DNA of 64,000 nucleotides from Hoyosella sp. YIM 151337 (GTDB lineage Bacteria > Actinomycetota > Actinomycetes > Mycobacteriales > Mycobacteriaceae): NCBI RefSeq assembly GCF_026041215.1, contig NZ_JAPEIQ010000006.1, forward strand, positions 264,146-328,145. The letters are read 5' to 3'. Positions 8,604 to 18,351 of the stretch are shown in pieces. Every line of letters begins with the position of its first letter. The first letter of the stretch is position 1. The position numbers were made by a program, and so were the translations under genes. The notes beneath the pieces are model-generated. The model searched no databases. It saw nothing but the letters and a program-made list of their open reading frames with translations, and was not told the origin of the DNA.

Positions 8604-8637
8604 GGGGTTCAGCCCGACCCGCTGAGAGCTGAACCCC
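8604..8637 (+). terminator. hairpin downstream of the SPW gene
   Basis: GGGGTTCAGC (8604-8613) pairs perfectly with GCTGAACCCC (8628-8637) around a 14-base loop, ten bases after the SPW stop codon. No strong T tract follows. Confidence 0.55.
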
Positions 8638-8728
8638 TGGCGTCTCGCATGTTTTCGCAAAGTCCCGCGCTCCAGGAACGTGCCGGGTACGTTCACAAGC
8701 TATGGCAACGACCGGAGCATGAGCGCTG

Positions 8729-10165
8729 ATGAGGATCCATATCGACGGGTCCGAAGGGTCTCTCACGGCAGTGGGAGCAGCCGTTCGCGCCATCGCGACA
8801 ACTGCAGGTTTACGAGAAGACTATGCGACACGGTTTCGCGTTGTCGTGGAGGAACTCGTCCGCGAGGCCCTCTCGCGCGAACATGAAGGCACCGTGCCCG
8901 ATATCCAGGTCGCTGTGCAATCGCGCCCGGCGGTCCTCACTGTAACCGTCATCGACCAGGGCTTGCCCATGACGGGAAGCCAGGCCCGCACCGCGCCGTC
9001 CCGGCGGCTCGCGGCGCTCGGATTCGTGGACGAACTCCACATTGCCAGCCACGGGCAGGAGGGAAACGTCGCGTCCTGCGCGATCAGTTTGACTGCGGGT
9101 AAAGCCGGTCTGGCGGGCACCATCCTCGCGGAAAACGCGGAACGTGTCACTGCGGACGAGGCCGCCGCAGTGGAGATTCGCCGCATGACTCCGGACGACG
9201 CGGAAGGGCTCGTGCAATGCATCTATCGTTGCTACGGCTACACGTATAAAGACCCCGCGCTCTACGAACCACGGCACATCGCCCACCTTCTGAAACATGG
9301 CCACATGCATTCGGTGGTGGCCGTGAGCCAGGAACGGGGCGTCGTCGGTCACGCGGCGTATTTCGTGCAGCGCGAAGGAGATCCCGTTCCGGAAGCGGGA
9401 AAACTTGTCGTCGATCCCCGCTACCGCGGCCGCCACCTGGCGGAACGAATGGCCACGCTGCGGCGTCAGATTGCCTCTGACGAAGGACTGCCCGGCACGT
9501 GGGCTCAGGCCGTCACGAACCACACTGGAAGCCAGCGAGAAGTCATTCAGCTCGGCGGTCTCGAGGTCGGCCTGCTTCTCGGCGCGTCACCGGCGACGGT
9601 AGCGATGGCAGAGCTCGACAACCCCAACGACGGCCGGCGCACACTTCTCGCCATGTACACACCGCTGATGCGGCGCGCCCAGGTGGTGCATCTGCCCCGC
9701 CACCTTGACGCACTGATCGCGGATTTGGCGGCGTCAGCGGGTCTCGAGCGCATTTCCGCGGAAAGCGCGCGCAGCCCCGTGGGTCATACGAAACTTAGGG
9801 TGATGACGGCGCCAGCCACTGGGGTGGCGCACATTCGGATTGAACGCTTCGGGGCGGACGCCGCCACGAGAGTGGCCGAAGAAGTTGATGGTCTCGGTGC
9901 GTTCGACCTCGCGGTGATCTACCTTGACGTCCCACTGAGCGACCCCGCCGCGATTACGCTGGCAGAGGATACGGAGCGACTGGGCTTCTGCTTCGCCGCG
10001 TGGCTTCCCGACTTTGCGCCCAGCGGTGACGTGCTGCGCCTGCAGCGCGTCGGCAGCCGTCCAATAGATATTCAGCACGTTCAATGCGCACGTTCCCAGG
10101 GCCAGCGAATTCGTGATTTCACCGTGTCGGAGTGGCGGCGCGTGCGGCGGGGCGGGCTGGCATAA
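8729..10165 (+). CDS. HATPase-like plus GNAT acetyltransferase fusion protein
   Basis: A 478-residue protein in three parts. Residues 1-~135 resemble the anti-sigma-factor HATPase fold (RFRVVVEELVREALSREHEG, then TVIDQGLPM), but the usual N-box asparagine of RsbW-like kinases is not visible in EELVREAL, so kinase activity is doubtful. Residues ~150-290 are a GNAT domain (EIRRMTPDDAEGLVQCIYRCYG, KLVVDPRYRGRHLAERM with the acetyl-CoA loop). Residues ~300-478 form a C-terminal region I do not recognise. ATG 8729 is preceded by GGAG at moderate distance. It probably couples ligand or ATP sensing to acetylation; no target is indicated. Confidence 0.75.
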   Translation: MRIHIDGSEGSLTAVGAAVRAIATTAGLREDYATRFRVVVEELVREALSREHEGTVPDIQVAVQSRPAVLTVTVIDQGLPMTGSQARTAPSRRLAALGFVDELHIASHGQEGNVASCAISLTAGKAGLAGTILAENAERVTADEAAAVEIRRMTPDDAEGLVQCIYRCYGYTYKDPALYEPRHIAHLLKHGHMHSVVAVSQERGVVGHAAYFVQREGDPVPEAGKLVVDPRYRGRHLAERMATLRRQIASDEGLPGTWAQAVTNHTGSQREVIQLGGLEVGLLLGASPATVAMAELDNPNDGRRTLLAMYTPLMRRAQVVHLPRHLDALIADLAASAGLERISAESARSPVGHTKLRVMTAPATGVAHIRIERFGADAATRVAEEVDGLGAFDLAVIYLDVPLSDPAAITLAEDTERLGFCFAAWLPDFAPSGDVLRLQRVGSRPIDIQHVQCARSQGQRIRDFTVSEWRRVRRGGLA

Positions 10166-10344
10166 ACCTGCACGTAAACTCAGCGCCTGTCACCCCAGCG
10201 CGGCCCTTTTTCGGGCTAAAAAATGGCGAGAACGCAATTAAAATCCTGGCATTCGTTTGTTCATTCTGGTAAGTGTCAGCAAGGATCGCACGCTGCGCGA
10301 ATTGGCGTAACCTGAATAGAAAAACCGAGGCGAGGTGAGTGACA

Positions 10345-10830
10345 ATGAGCTCAGGTGGATATAACCCCAGTACAGACCCACAGTTCGGCGCCGCAGGTTT
10401 CAACGCCCGCCCAGCAGGCGTTTTCTCCCGCGGCGCTGCCCGCTTCATCGACTGGATTATTGCCGGGATTCTCGGCGCGATCGTTTTCTGGCTGCTCCGG
10501 CAGGGTGGGGAGGTCCCCGCGTGGGCGGCCGTCCTGCCGGGTGCAGGCTTCGGCTACCTGTATTTCCTCGTATTCGAGGTCACTACCGGCTCCACGCCCG
10601 GCAAGAAGGTTTTCGGGTTGCACGTCAACGGATCAGGAGGGCAACCGAAACCCAGCCTGAAAGACTCCGCGTTGCGCAACGCCTACATGCTGCTGAATCT
10701 GATCTCGTTCGTGGGCTGGCTGCTGTGGCTGATCGCCGTCATTGCAATCGGCTTCACGATCAGTACGAGTTCATCGAAGCAGGGTTTCCACGATCGCTTC
10801 GCTGGCGGCACCCAGGTTGTGAAGCGGTGA
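10345..10830 (+). CDS. RDD-family membrane protein
   Basis: A 161-residue protein with three or four hydrophobic helices. The first helix begins with GAARFIDWIIAGILGAIVFWLL, the R-x-x-D pattern that names the RDD family, and TGSTPGKKVFGLHV is the second conserved block. ATG 10345 is chosen because GAGGTGAG lies about seven bases upstream; GTG 10339 overlaps that site. RDD proteins are membrane proteins of mostly unknown role, some reported as ion antiporters. Confidence 0.85.
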   Translation: MSSGGYNPSTDPQFGAAGFNARPAGVFSRGAARFIDWIIAGILGAIVFWLLRQGGEVPAWAAVLPGAGFGYLYFLVFEVTTGSTPGKKVFGLHVNGSGGQPKPSLKDSALRNAYMLLNLISFVGWLLWLIAVIAIGFTISTSSSKQGFHDRFAGGTQVVKR

Positions 10831-10836
10831 TCGAGT

Positions 10837-11412
10837 TCAGTGGAAACTGATGTGTACGTGATCGAAATGGTTCTCCGTTACTGAACCACGGTCTTCCATG
10901 GGCTGCCATCCGCCACCTGGATACCGGATCCGCTGCCGCCAGATCACGTACTTCACACCGAAATGGGCTGCCTGCGAGAGCGCGAACTCCGCGATCGCGT
11001 CACCGACGTTGCTCGTGATCATCGCATCGATCGCATGACCGGTGCCGTGATCACCCCAGTCGCCGTGCCGGAGACCGCCGAACGCAGTGACGTCGGGGAA
11101 CAGCGCACAGATCGCCAGGTATGCGCGCGCCGCGTTCGGTGTCAGCCCCAGGCTCTCGGGCGACCCGAAGGGACACGGGCGCTGCGAGATATCAACTACC
11201 GACGGGACGGGTGGCTCTTCAGCGACCGGCGGGTGAATGATGGTCCGTGGAATAAAGGAATGCGCTGCCTCGAGCGCGAGAATGCCGACAGTTGGGCGTT
11301 CGCTGGGCACGGGTGAGGGCGCTTCGGCGACGGCCACATTGGTGGATGCCAGGACGATACCCACAGTGATGGCTATCAGTCCGCGCATCCTTGCTGAGGG
11401 GAGCCGGTACAT
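10837..11412 (-). CDS. secreted protein with ARB_07466-like (extensin/peptidase-like) C-terminal domain
   Basis: About 191 residues from ATG 11412. MYRLPSARMRGLIAITVGIVLASTNVAVAEA is a signal peptide. A proline-rich linker precedes a domain at about residues 80-191: LTPNAARAYLAICALFPDVTAFGGLRHGDWGDHGTGHAIDAMI...HFDHVHISFH, whose His/Asp residues match the zinc-type fold seen in actinobacterial secreted ARB_07466/VanY-like proteins. A peptidoglycan-related role is plausible but unproven. It is convergent with the RDD gene. Confidence 0.75.
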   Translation of the reverse strand: MYRLPSARMRGLIAITVGIVLASTNVAVAEAPSPVPSERPTVGILALEAAHSFIPRTIIHPPVAEEPPVPSVVDISQRPCPFGSPESLGLTPNAARAYLAICALFPDVTAFGGLRHGDWGDHGTGHAIDAMITSNVGDAIAEFALSQAAHFGVKYVIWRQRIRYPGGGWQPMEDRGSVTENHFDHVHISFH

Positions 11413-11690
11413 CTTCACGTCATGTCCTTTCGAGACAAATTGCTCACAGAACATACGTACTGTTGACGTGAAGTGCCAAGTTGATCACTGCGTCCGAATT
11501 TCTCGGCGCAATCGGCAAAAACAGCATTGACCAGGAGAATTAAGAGCGTGTCAAGCCTTATCGCGGCAGGGATCTGTGCGACGAGGATCACGGCAACCAA
11601 TTACAAACCGCACAATTGCACGCGCGAATTACATATCACAGTATGAATACGTCGTGTACTAATTCATCCGCCCAGATGCGCCCCGAAGCC

Positions 11691-13046
11691 TCACCCGCCG
11701 GCCAGCCGCATCAGTGCGGCCAGCGGAATGGGCAACCACAGCGGCCGGTTTCGGCGCTCGTACCCGGCTTCATACACCACTTTGTCGAGTTCGAAAGCGC
11801 GCAGGACCGCGTGGGTGTCCGCCGCGCCAGTTTCGACTCCGCCGACCGCCGCGTACCCCTCAATGAACGCGGCGCGGTTGCGCTCCGCCCACTCATTCGC
11901 GCGGACTTCGCGCTGATGCTCTCCGCGCTCACTCGCCTCTCCGACGAGCAGGTGGTGCGCCGCATAGTCGAACGATCGGAGCATCCCCGCGACGTCCCGC
12001 AACGGGCTGCTCAAGGCGGAACGGTCTTCCATTGTTGCTGCGGGCTCACCTTCGAAATCGATGAGCACCCAGCCGGTGGTCGTGCGCAGCGTCTGCCCCA
12101 AATGCAAATCACCGTGCACATGCTGCAGCGTGAGCGGCAGGTCTTTCAGGTCATCAAACGCGGCGCGCACGACCTGCTCATGCTCGCCCACCTCTGGAAC
12201 CTGCTCGAGCACATTGTCGAGCCGCGCGTGCATCGACGCCGCGACGTCAGACACTTGCTGAGAGCTCGCTGTGACGCTGCCGCCAGCCCGAGCGAGATCG
12301 GCGTGCACCGTCGCGACTACCGCGCCGAGGCGGCGTGCCTCGCCAGCGAAGTCCCCACCGACTTCCGACGCGTGCAAGTCGCGCTCGGCCATCAAATCGC
12401 GGACGCTGGCGGTCGCTGCCGCCCACCCCTCCGTCGCGTACGGAAGGTAGTTCTGCAGAAACCCGAGAACCGTGTCACCCGCATGGATGTTGCCTAACGG
12501 TGCAGCGATGTGTTTGCTGCCCGCGGAATGAAGCAGTCTATGCAGCTCGAGGTCGCGCTGGGGCCCTGGATGTGGGCGGCGGTACAGCTTAAGAATGTAG
12601 GCGTCACCGAAGATCAGAGAGGTGTTACTCTGCTCGGCGGCCACAGCACGTGCCCTGAGGCCAGTATCGAGGCCGACCCCTGGCTCAAGCTGAAAGACCA
12701 CACCGTCGCAGTTCGCACCGCTCGCGAACAGATCCAGCAGCCGCGCCATGAGCGCAGGCTCCGCGGCCGCATCAAAGACCGACAAAGCGCCGGTCCTCGC
12801 GATCACCTCCACGTGGTCACCTGGCTCACGTGATACGCCGAGGACGAGTTGGTATGTCTCATCCCGGCCCTGCTGGTGCACGTTCACCAACGCATGTAAC
12901 ACACCTGGATCGCCTTCGTACAGCCACGCAGAAGTCAGCGGTTCGATCGTGTCCACAGCTTGGTTCTTGCTCGCGAACCACCGCTGCCTGGGCAACCATT
13001 CGCGTAACGGCTGAAGTAGCGAACGAATAATACTGTCGGCCGTCAC
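11691..13046 (-). CDS. mak: maltokinase
   Basis: Uses ATP to phosphorylate maltose to maltose-1-phosphate, the donor for GlgE in alpha-glucan synthesis. It has 451 residues from GTG 13046, which overlaps the treS stop (GTGA). The N-terminal domain ([15 protein letters not shown]) is the cap typical of mycobacterial maltokinase. The kinase core has [12 protein letters not shown] (catalytic loop) and LIDFEGEP (metal-binding motif), both diagnostic. A longer open frame upstream overlaps treS and is not needed. Adjacency to treS is the usual arrangement; in some species the two are fused. Confidence 0.93.
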   Translation of the reverse strand: MTADSIIRSLLQPLREWLPRQRWFASKNQAVDTIEPLTSAWLYEGDPGVLHALVNVHQQGRDETYQLVLGVSREPGDHVEVIARTGALSVFDAAAEPALMARLLDLFASGANCDGVVFQLEPGVGLDTGLRARAVAAEQSNTSLIFGDAYILKLYRRPHPGPQRDLELHRLLHSAGSKHIAAPLGNIHAGDTVLGFLQNYLPYATEGWAAATASVRDLMAERDLHASEVGGDFAGEARRLGAVVATVHADLARAGGSVTASSQQVSDVAASMHARLDNVLEQVPEVGEHEQVVRAAFDDLKDLPLTLQHVHGDLHLGQTLRTTTGWVLIDFEGEPAATMEDRSALSSPLRDVAGMLRSFDYAAHHLLVGEASERGEHQREVRANEWAERNRAAFIEGYAAVGGVETGAADTHAVLRAFELDKVVYEAGYERRNRPLWLPIPLAALMRLAGG

Positions 13047-14869
13047 GGTGCGTCGCCGCCCTCGATCGGGTCCGACACCTGGAACCAATAGAAGCCGTGC
13101 CCCGGCAAGGTCAGGAGATACGGCAAGTCCCCTATCACCGGGAACCGTACGCCCCCTGTCAGTTCGATTGGCTGCCTGCCCGCATATTCGGAAAGGTCCA
13201 ATTCCACCGGTTGCGGGAACCGCGACAGATTGTTCACACACAACACCAGGTCATCCCCATCCGCGGGATCGTTGTAGTGCCTCAGGTAGGCAAGCATGCT
13301 GGGATTTGACGATCCCAGCTCGATGAACTCCCCCAGCCCGAACGCGTGGTGTTCACGGCGGATCTCGAGCATCCGGCGGGTCCAGTGCAACAATGACGAC
13401 GAATTGTTGAGCTGCGCTTCGACGTTCACACTTTGATAGCCGTACACCGGATCCGCAATCGGGGGCAGATAGAGGCGACCGGGGTTGGATTTCGAGAACC
13501 CGGCGTTGCGGTCCGGACTCCACTGCATCGGTGTGCGGACGGCATCGCGGTCACCGAGCCAGATGTTGTCACCCATGCCGATCTCGTCACCGTAATAGAG
13601 AACCGGCGACCCGGGTAGTGACAGCAACATCGCCGTGAACAGTTCCATCTGGTTGATGTCGTTTTCGAGCAACGGCGCCAGCCGTCTGCGAATACCGATG
13701 TTCGCTTTCATTCGCGGGTCTTTGGCGTACTCAGCGTACATGTAGTCGCGCTCGTCGTCGGTGACCATTTCGAGCGTCAACTCGTCGTGGTTGCGCAGGA
13801 AGATGCCCCACTGCGCCCCGGATGGAATCGCTGGGGTCTGCGCCAGAATCTCTGAGATCGGGAACCGTGACTCGCGGCGCACCGCCATGAAAATTCGCGG
13901 CATCAACGGGAAATGGAACGCCATATGGCACTCGTCGCCGCCCACCGCCGGATCACCGAAGTAGGCGACCACGTCCGACGGCCATTGGTTGGCTTCGGCG
14001 AGCAGCACCCGGCCTGGGTATTCGTCATCGACCACCTTGCGGCAGCGCTTCAGGAACTCATGCGTACGCGGCAGGTTCTCGCAGTTCGTGCCCTCTTCTT
14101 CGAAAAGGTAGGGAACGGCGTCAAGCCGGAAGCCGTCGATACCGAGATCCAGCCAGAACCTCAGCACGTCGAGCATCGCGTCACCGACCTCGGGATTCTC
14201 ATAGTTGAGATCGGGCTGATGCGAAAAAAACCGGTGCCAGTAGAACTGGCCGCGCACCGGGTCATATGTCCAGTTCGACGCCTCGGTATCGACGAAAATG
14301 ATCCGCGCGTCCGGATACCCGGTGTCGGTGTCGGACCAGACGTAAAAATCACCGTACGGGCCGTCCGGGTGGTTGCGGGATTCCTGGAACCACGGGTGCG
14401 CGTCCGACGTGTGATTGAGGACGAGGTCGGTGATGATCCGGATGTTGCGCCGGTGCGCATGGTCGAGCAAATAGACAAAGTCGTCGACAGTACCGAATTC
14501 CGGCAAGACAGCACGGAAATCCGAAATGTCGTAACCGCCATCGCGCAGCGGTGACGCATAGAACGGGGGCAGCCACAAACAGTCGACCCCGAGCCATTGC
14601 AAGTAATCGAGTTTGTCTACCAGCCCGCGCATATCGCCGGTGCCGTCGTTGTTCGAGTCATAGAACGATCGGACCAGCACCTCATAGAAGACCGCGGTCT
14701 TGTACCATTCCGGCTCCCGCTTTGCTTCACGGGCATGCTTGAACGCATCAGCCTGGGGCTCGACAAGGTGACCGTCCTCGGTCATCCCCTCGCCGGTATG
14801 CGGAATGCCTTCGAGGCCCAAGGCGGCGTCGGGACGCCATTCGTGCGCTGGGATTGCCATCGCGGACAC
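13043..14869 (-). CDS. treS: trehalose synthase/maltose alpha-D-glucosyltransferase (GH13)
   Basis: Interconverts trehalose and maltose in the cytosol. The 608 residues match the ~600 of Tre[30 protein letters not shown] opens the barrel. The nucleophile aspartate is in [25 protein letters not shown], the acid/base glutamate in LLAEANQWP and the third acid in [11 protein letters not shown]. The insert [23 protein letters not shown] separates TreS from other GH13 members. The GTG start has AAGGAAG upstream; an ATG three codons in is equally possible. Confidence 0.95.
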   Translation of the reverse strand: MSAMAIPAHEWRPDAALGLEGIPHTGEGMTEDGHLVEPQADAFKHAREAKREPEWYKTAVFYEVLVRSFYDSNNDGTGDMRGLVDKLDYLQWLGVDCLWLPPFYASPLRDGGYDISDFRAVLPEFGTVDDFVYLLDHAHRRNIRIITDLVLNHTSDAHPWFQESRNHPDGPYGDFYVWSDTDTGYPDARIIFVDTEASNWTYDPVRGQFYWHRFFSHQPDLNYENPEVGDAMLDVLRFWLDLGIDGFRLDAVPYLFEEEGTNCENLPRTHEFLKRCRKVVDDEYPGRVLLAEANQWPSDVVAYFGDPAVGGDECHMAFHFPLMPRIFMAVRRESRFPISEILAQTPAIPSGAQWGIFLRNHDELTLEMVTDDERDYMYAEYAKDPRMKANIGIRRRLAPLLENDINQMELFTAMLLSLPGSPVLYYGDEIGMGDNIWLGDRDAVRTPMQWSPDRNAGFSKSNPGRLYLPPIADPVYGYQSVNVEAQLNNSSSLLHWTRRMLEIRREHHAFGLGEFIELGSSNPSMLAYLRHYNDPADGDDLVLCVNNLSRFPQPVELDLSEYAGRQPIELTGGVRFPVIGDLPYLLTLPGHGFYWFQVSDPIEGGDAP

Positions 14870-14940
14870 CGACTTCCTTGATCGTTTTCGGTCTCCCTTC
14901 TACGTTGCTACCTGCGGGCACGCACCGCAAGCCCCTTGCG

Positions 14941-15252
14941 TCACTTGGGCGAAACGCGAGTGTGGCCGGATTCACCGATTGACTGCCCAGGATGCGCCCT
15001 GCTGGCGATGGCAGCCTGAATGCCTGTCAGCTCACGGAGCCGCCGCGCGTTTTGTTCAGCCAGCGCATCTCCTGAGATGACGTGCGCGTCCGGACCGGGA
15101 AACACCAGCGCAAAGTGGTCATCATCCAGCCAGTGAACGCGATAAGGCGGTGAGCCATCGCCGGCTGGCACGTCGACGATGAGTCCGCGCCGCTGTTCAT
15201 GACCGAGCTGGCTGCTTTCCACCACCAGCCAGTCTCCGATCTTTGCGTGCAC
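14941..15252 (-). CDS. DUF1918 domain protein
   Basis: A 103-residue protein. Residues 1-60 (MHAKIGDWLVVESSQLGHEQRRGLIVDV, then PPYRVHWLDDDHFALVFPGPDAHV) are the DUF1918 SH3-like beta barrel found widely in actinobacteria, often near stress genes. No function is known. It lies 30 bases after the ribosome-hibernation gene on the same strand, so the two may be cotranscribed as a stasis module. Confidence 0.85.
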   Translation of the reverse strand: MHAKIGDWLVVESSQLGHEQRRGLIVDVPAGDGSPPYRVHWLDDDHFALVFPGPDAHVISGDALAEQNARRLRELTGIQAAIASRAHPGQSIGESGHTRVSPK

Positions 15253-15282
15253 GATTACACCTCGTTCTACAAGGACTGAGAA

Positions 15283-16065
15283 TCAATCGGCAGGGTCGAT
15301 CAGGCCGTAATGACCGTCATAGCGGCGATAAAGCACCTTGCCACGCACTGATCCGGGCGTGCGGAAGAACGGCTGCCCCGCAATGTTCAGCCGCTCGATC
15401 GCCTGCTGGAGTGTGAGTTCTGCAGCGGAATGGTCACTCTGCATGATCGGAGGGCTTTCCGGCACTGCGGTGACTCGTCCAGGCACGGCACGGGCGTATC
15501 GCAGGCCGTCCGGCGTCTCGTACACGACACTGTCGACCCCCGACTCGGCGTCTGTGAACAAGTAGAATCCGTAGTCCATCGAGATCATAAGATCGGCGGC
15601 CTCGGAAACAGATAGCTCCCCAAGCCCGAATGACTTGTGACGCAGCACTGTCCGCTCCTCTGGTGGCCTCGGGTACACCGAATCGCGGTGGGCCTTCAGC
15701 TGCCCATGCCGCCACTCGCCCGGTGCAGGAACGCGCGCGCGGACTGCCTCCCAGTTGCGCGCGGACGATTCAAGCCGCCTGCGCAATCGGGCCTCGAGCA
15801 GGTCCACTGTCTCCGCAGCGGTCGCGCCGCAGGCTTCAGCACGCACCGTACGTCCGCGCATGTCCACATTCACCTGCGCGACATACGGTTGGGCGACCGC
15901 TGGGTCATCGTGCTTGCTCAGCTTCACGTGCGCGGAATGCACCGTCTCCGGCGCAACGCGCAACGCTGCCCCAATCCGTGTGACCGCATATTCGTCTGCG
16001 CCAGGAAGTCTGCCGCGCGTCGTCACACGTACGTCGCCAGGCTGGATAGTTAGATGCTTCGCCAT
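15283..16065 (-). CDS. long-form ribosome hibernation promoting factor-like protein (RafS/HPF type)
   Basis: Cytosolic ribosome-associated protein of about 260 residues. The N-terminal domain (AVTRIGAALRVAPETVHSAHVKLSKHDDPAVAQPYVAQVNVDMRGRTVRAEACGATAAETVDLLEARLRRRL) has the beta-alpha-beta-beta-beta-alpha pattern of HPF. The C-terminal part holds two dimerisation-type repeats (KSFGLGELSVSEAADLMISMDYGFYLFTDAESGVDSVVYETPDG and PPIMQSDHSAAELTLQQAIERLNIAGQPFFR). This layout matches mycobacterial RafS-like proteins more than E. coli Hpf. ATG 16065 follows GGAGGG closely. A role in non-growing cells is inferred from the family. Confidence 0.82.
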   Translation of the reverse strand: MAKHLTIQPGDVRVTTRGRLPGADEYAVTRIGAALRVAPETVHSAHVKLSKHDDPAVAQPYVAQVNVDMRGRTVRAEACGATAAETVDLLEARLRRRLESSARNWEAVRARVPAPGEWRHGQLKAHRDSVYPRPPEERTVLRHKSFGLGELSVSEAADLMISMDYGFYLFTDAESGVDSVVYETPDGLRYARAVPGRVTAVPESPPIMQSDHSAAELTLQQAIERLNIAGQPFFRTPGSVRGKVLYRRYDGHYGLIDPAD

Positions 16066-16154
16066 ACCCTCCAACCAACACCAGCTGCAGCGGCGCGGTG
16101 AGAGGCTACGGACCCCGAATTTCGGGGACTTTCGGCCCGACTGCTTCCCGCGGC

Positions 16155-16514
16155 TCAGGACTCCAGCCTCGCCCGAATTCTGCCAAGCCGCTCGGTAAGT
16201 TCCGCTTCGGTGATGATTCCCCGAGCCAGCAGGGTGTGCGCCAGGGCCACAAGCTGATTTTCCGGGTACGGCACGTCCGCGTACAGCGATGCTGCGAGCG
16301 CGTCCTCCTCGTCGCGGCGCTCTTTGAAGGTGGGGATGTCCGCGTCACATACCGAACGGTCCAGGGCGTCACACATACCGTCCAAACTCGTTTTCCACGG
16401 CGGTACCGGGTTGCTAACCCCATACTTTGCCGTCATGCGGGACCACACCTGATTCCTCGCCACAATGTTCTTGAGGGGTGCTAGTTCGGTGTTTTCGATC
16501 GGGCTCGATTCCAC
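16155..16514 (-). CDS. nitrile hydratase/thiocyanate hydrolase accessory-type protein
   Basis: A 119-residue protein directly after the alpha-type subunit gene (gap 10 bases). NQVWSRMTAKYGVSNPVPPWKTSLDGMCDAL and the tail YPENQLVALAHTLLARGIITEAELTERLGRIRARLE resemble the N-terminal helical part of NHase beta subunits and the NHase accessory/activator family, which helps load or oxidise the metal-binding cysteine cluster. It has no SH3-like barrel. Whether it is a structural subunit or an activator cannot be told from sequence. Confidence 0.65.
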   Translation of the reverse strand: MESSPIENTELAPLKNIVARNQVWSRMTAKYGVSNPVPPWKTSLDGMCDALDRSVCDADIPTFKERRDEEDALAASLYADVPYPENQLVALAHTLLARGIITEAELTERLGRIRARLES

Positions 16515-16524
16515 TGTCGCTCCA

Positions 16525-17232
16525 TCATTCGGCGGGGTGGATGGCAGGACGGGTGTCGGTGATGACGTTCGTCGTCACACCCGGTTTAGGCAGGGCAACG
16601 CCGATAAGACAGTCGCGTGTGACGATCTCCGCCAACTGATCCTCGGTCCAGTCGTCCGTACCGTCGGGGCGAAGCGGCATTACCATAAACCGATGCTTCT
16701 GATTCGAATCCTGCACACTGACTTCGACGTCGTCAGGTAAATAGAGCCCGAACTCGGCCAGTACCTGTCGCGGCCAGCGCACCATGCGCCGCCGGTAGTT
16801 GGGGGTGCGGTACCACTCCGGTGAATTTCCCAGAATCGGCCGCGGATAGCACGAGCACAACGCGCACACGATCACGTTATGCAGCGTCGGGGTGTCCTCG
16901 AGAATCTCGAAAGCGGTGAAATCGCTGGGTGTGCCGAAACCCGTAGGTTCGAGCCAGTCAACGCCAACTTCTTTGCTCGCAGCCATCGCGTCAGTGAGCG
17001 CGAGCCGTTTGAAATCCGGATCCAGCCACGCCCGCGCCACCAGGCGCGCTGCAGGTGTCGGGCCTATTTGTTCGGCGAACTCGGTGAAACGGCGATGCTC
17101 CTCGGCGGTGAAAATTCCTTTCTCGATGCACAGTTCGCGCAGCGCTATCTCCAGCACTTCGAAGTCTGTGATTTCCTCCACCATGGGCGCGACGGTGCGC
17201 TCGTGATCGTGATCGTGATCGTGACCTGTCAT
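16525..17232 (-). CDS. nitrile hydratase/thiocyanate hydrolase alpha-type (metal-binding) subunit
   Basis: The catalytic metal subunit, 235 residues. VCALCSCYPRPILGNSPEWYRTPNYRRRMVRWPRQVL contains the C-x-L-C-S-C claw whose oxidised cysteines bind Co3+ or Fe3+. The residue after CSCYP is Arg, where classical nitrile hydratases have Trp (YPWP); I recall a non-Trp residue in thiocyanate-hydrolase-type proteins, so substrate assignment is open. EDQLAEIVTRDCLIGVALP is the conserved tail. The N-terminus MTGHDHDHDHE is histidine-rich, perhaps for metal acquisition, and is encoded by a short hexanucleotide repeat (about 17202-17224). CAGGAAGG precedes the ATG; the upstream subunit gene ends 18 bases away. 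Confidence 0.85.
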   Translation of the reverse strand: MTGHDHDHDHERTVAPMVEEITDFEVLEIALRELCIEKGIFTAEEHRRFTEFAEQIGPTPAARLVARAWLDPDFKRLALTDAMAASKEVGVDWLEPTGFGTPSDFTAFEILEDTPTLHNVIVCALCSCYPRPILGNSPEWYRTPNYRRRMVRWPRQVLAEFGLYLPDDVEVSVQDSNQKHRFMVMPLRPDGTDDWTEDQLAEIVTRDCLIGVALPKPGVTTNVITDTRPAIHPAE

Positions 17233-17250
17233 AGCTACCTTCCTGGGGCC

Positions 17251-18090
17251 TTACTCTGCCGATTGCAGCCAGCGTTCGGGTATTTCCGTTCGCAGGCTGT
17301 CACTGGTCGTTCCCGTGTAGCCGTCCCACAATTCAGAAAGATTGAATTGGACGACGTAGAACCACTCCGGTTTCGCGTCCGGCCGGTCCCAGGTCTCGTC
17401 TTCTGGTGCCGGGCTTTCGTAAGCAACCGAAGCGATTTCACCGGTGGCACCACGCACGTATTCCGGCGTCCGGGTGTACAACAACGCGGGCAACTCACGC
17501 ACCACAACGGCATCGCCGACCCTGAACTTTGGCTCTCCGGCCTGCCCCGCATACACCTGCGGATCGCCTTTGCCGACAGCGTGCAGGTGATGCTGATTGC
17601 GGCGAACCTGCGATCCATCGCCTTCGAACTTCGGCTGTGCCTCGATAGGCTTCCCGTCGAGACCGCCTTCATAGCGCTGCGCGACCTCTACCATCCGTTC
17701 GCTCAGTTCGCCAAGACCGATGTGATGCTTCTCAACGAGGACGCGGGCGACAGCGAGCAGCCAGCGGCCGTAATACGGGATGCCCAGGTAGATTGCGCGC
17801 CCGACGTCGACATTTCCCATCCGGCGCCGCTCCTCGGAGAGCCAGATTCCCCGCCAAGCGAGCACCTCACAAATCACGTAAGTGTTGTGCTCCCACACCT
17901 CGTACTGCTTGTTCTCGTATTTCATCGGCGCATCGGGTTCACCACCAACGTCATGAACTGTCTTCATATACGCGTAGAACCGATCGTGATCGATGAGGTC
18001 AGGCGTCGGCGCGTCCGGCAATTCCGGATACGACGATTTGAGCCGGGCCACCAACTCCAGGCGGGCTGCACGTTCCGCTGCAGTACTCAT
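17251..18090 (-). CDS. nitrile hydratase/thiocyanate hydrolase beta-type subunit
   Basis: A 279-residue protein with fused N- and C-terminal halves of the beta subunit. HDVGGEPDAPMKYENKQYEVWEHNTYVICEVLAWRGIW is the helical N-part. PKFRVGDAVVVRELPALLYTRTPEYVRGATGEI...WFYVVQFNLSELW is the SH3-like C-part that covers the metal site. In bona fide thiocyanate hydrolase these halves are separate subunits. ATG 18090 is preferred because GGGAG lies six bases upstream. It is the first gene of the three-gene operon. Confidence 0.83.
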   Translation of the reverse strand: MSTAAERAARLELVARLKSSYPELPDAPTPDLIDHDRFYAYMKTVHDVGGEPDAPMKYENKQYEVWEHNTYVICEVLAWRGIWLSEERRRMGNVDVGRAIYLGIPYYGRWLLAVARVLVEKHHIGLGELSERMVEVAQRYEGGLDGKPIEAQPKFEGDGSQVRRNQHHLHAVGKGDPQVYAGQAGEPKFRVGDAVVVRELPALLYTRTPEYVRGATGEIASVAYESPAPEDETWDRPDAKPEWFYVVQFNLSELWDGYTGTTSDSLRTEIPERWLQSAE

Positions 18091-18351
18091 GAAAGCTCCC
18101 ATCGATGGGGGAACGGGTGACTAAGAGATGTGTCGCATCGACACTCGACATGAACTGGCCCGTTGCAGCAGCGCGTTACCCGGCCAGTAGAGAAACTTCG
18201 CTGCCGGATGGGAGGCAGCGCGCACGTTGTGATCGGCCCCAGCTGCGGGGCAGCAACGCTTCACATCGTTAAATGTAAGCCCCGTCACAGGAGGGCGGAG
18301 GGAATTCGAATCAACCTGTCGCCACGAGGGCGATTTGCGAACTTCTGCGAC

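Noticed and set aside
10190-10225. Terminator GCCC-TTTTTC-GGGC after the HATPase-GNAT gene
   Set aside because: Only four paired bases and followed by A-rich, not T-rich, sequence.
11616-12497. 293-residue + strand frame
   Set aside because: Antisense to maltokinase; composition and lack of a family motif mark it as a shadow.
17202-17224. Microsatellite suspected of phase variation
   Set aside because: The six-base repeat is in frame and encodes HDHDHD; changes would not shift the frame, so no phase switch is implied.
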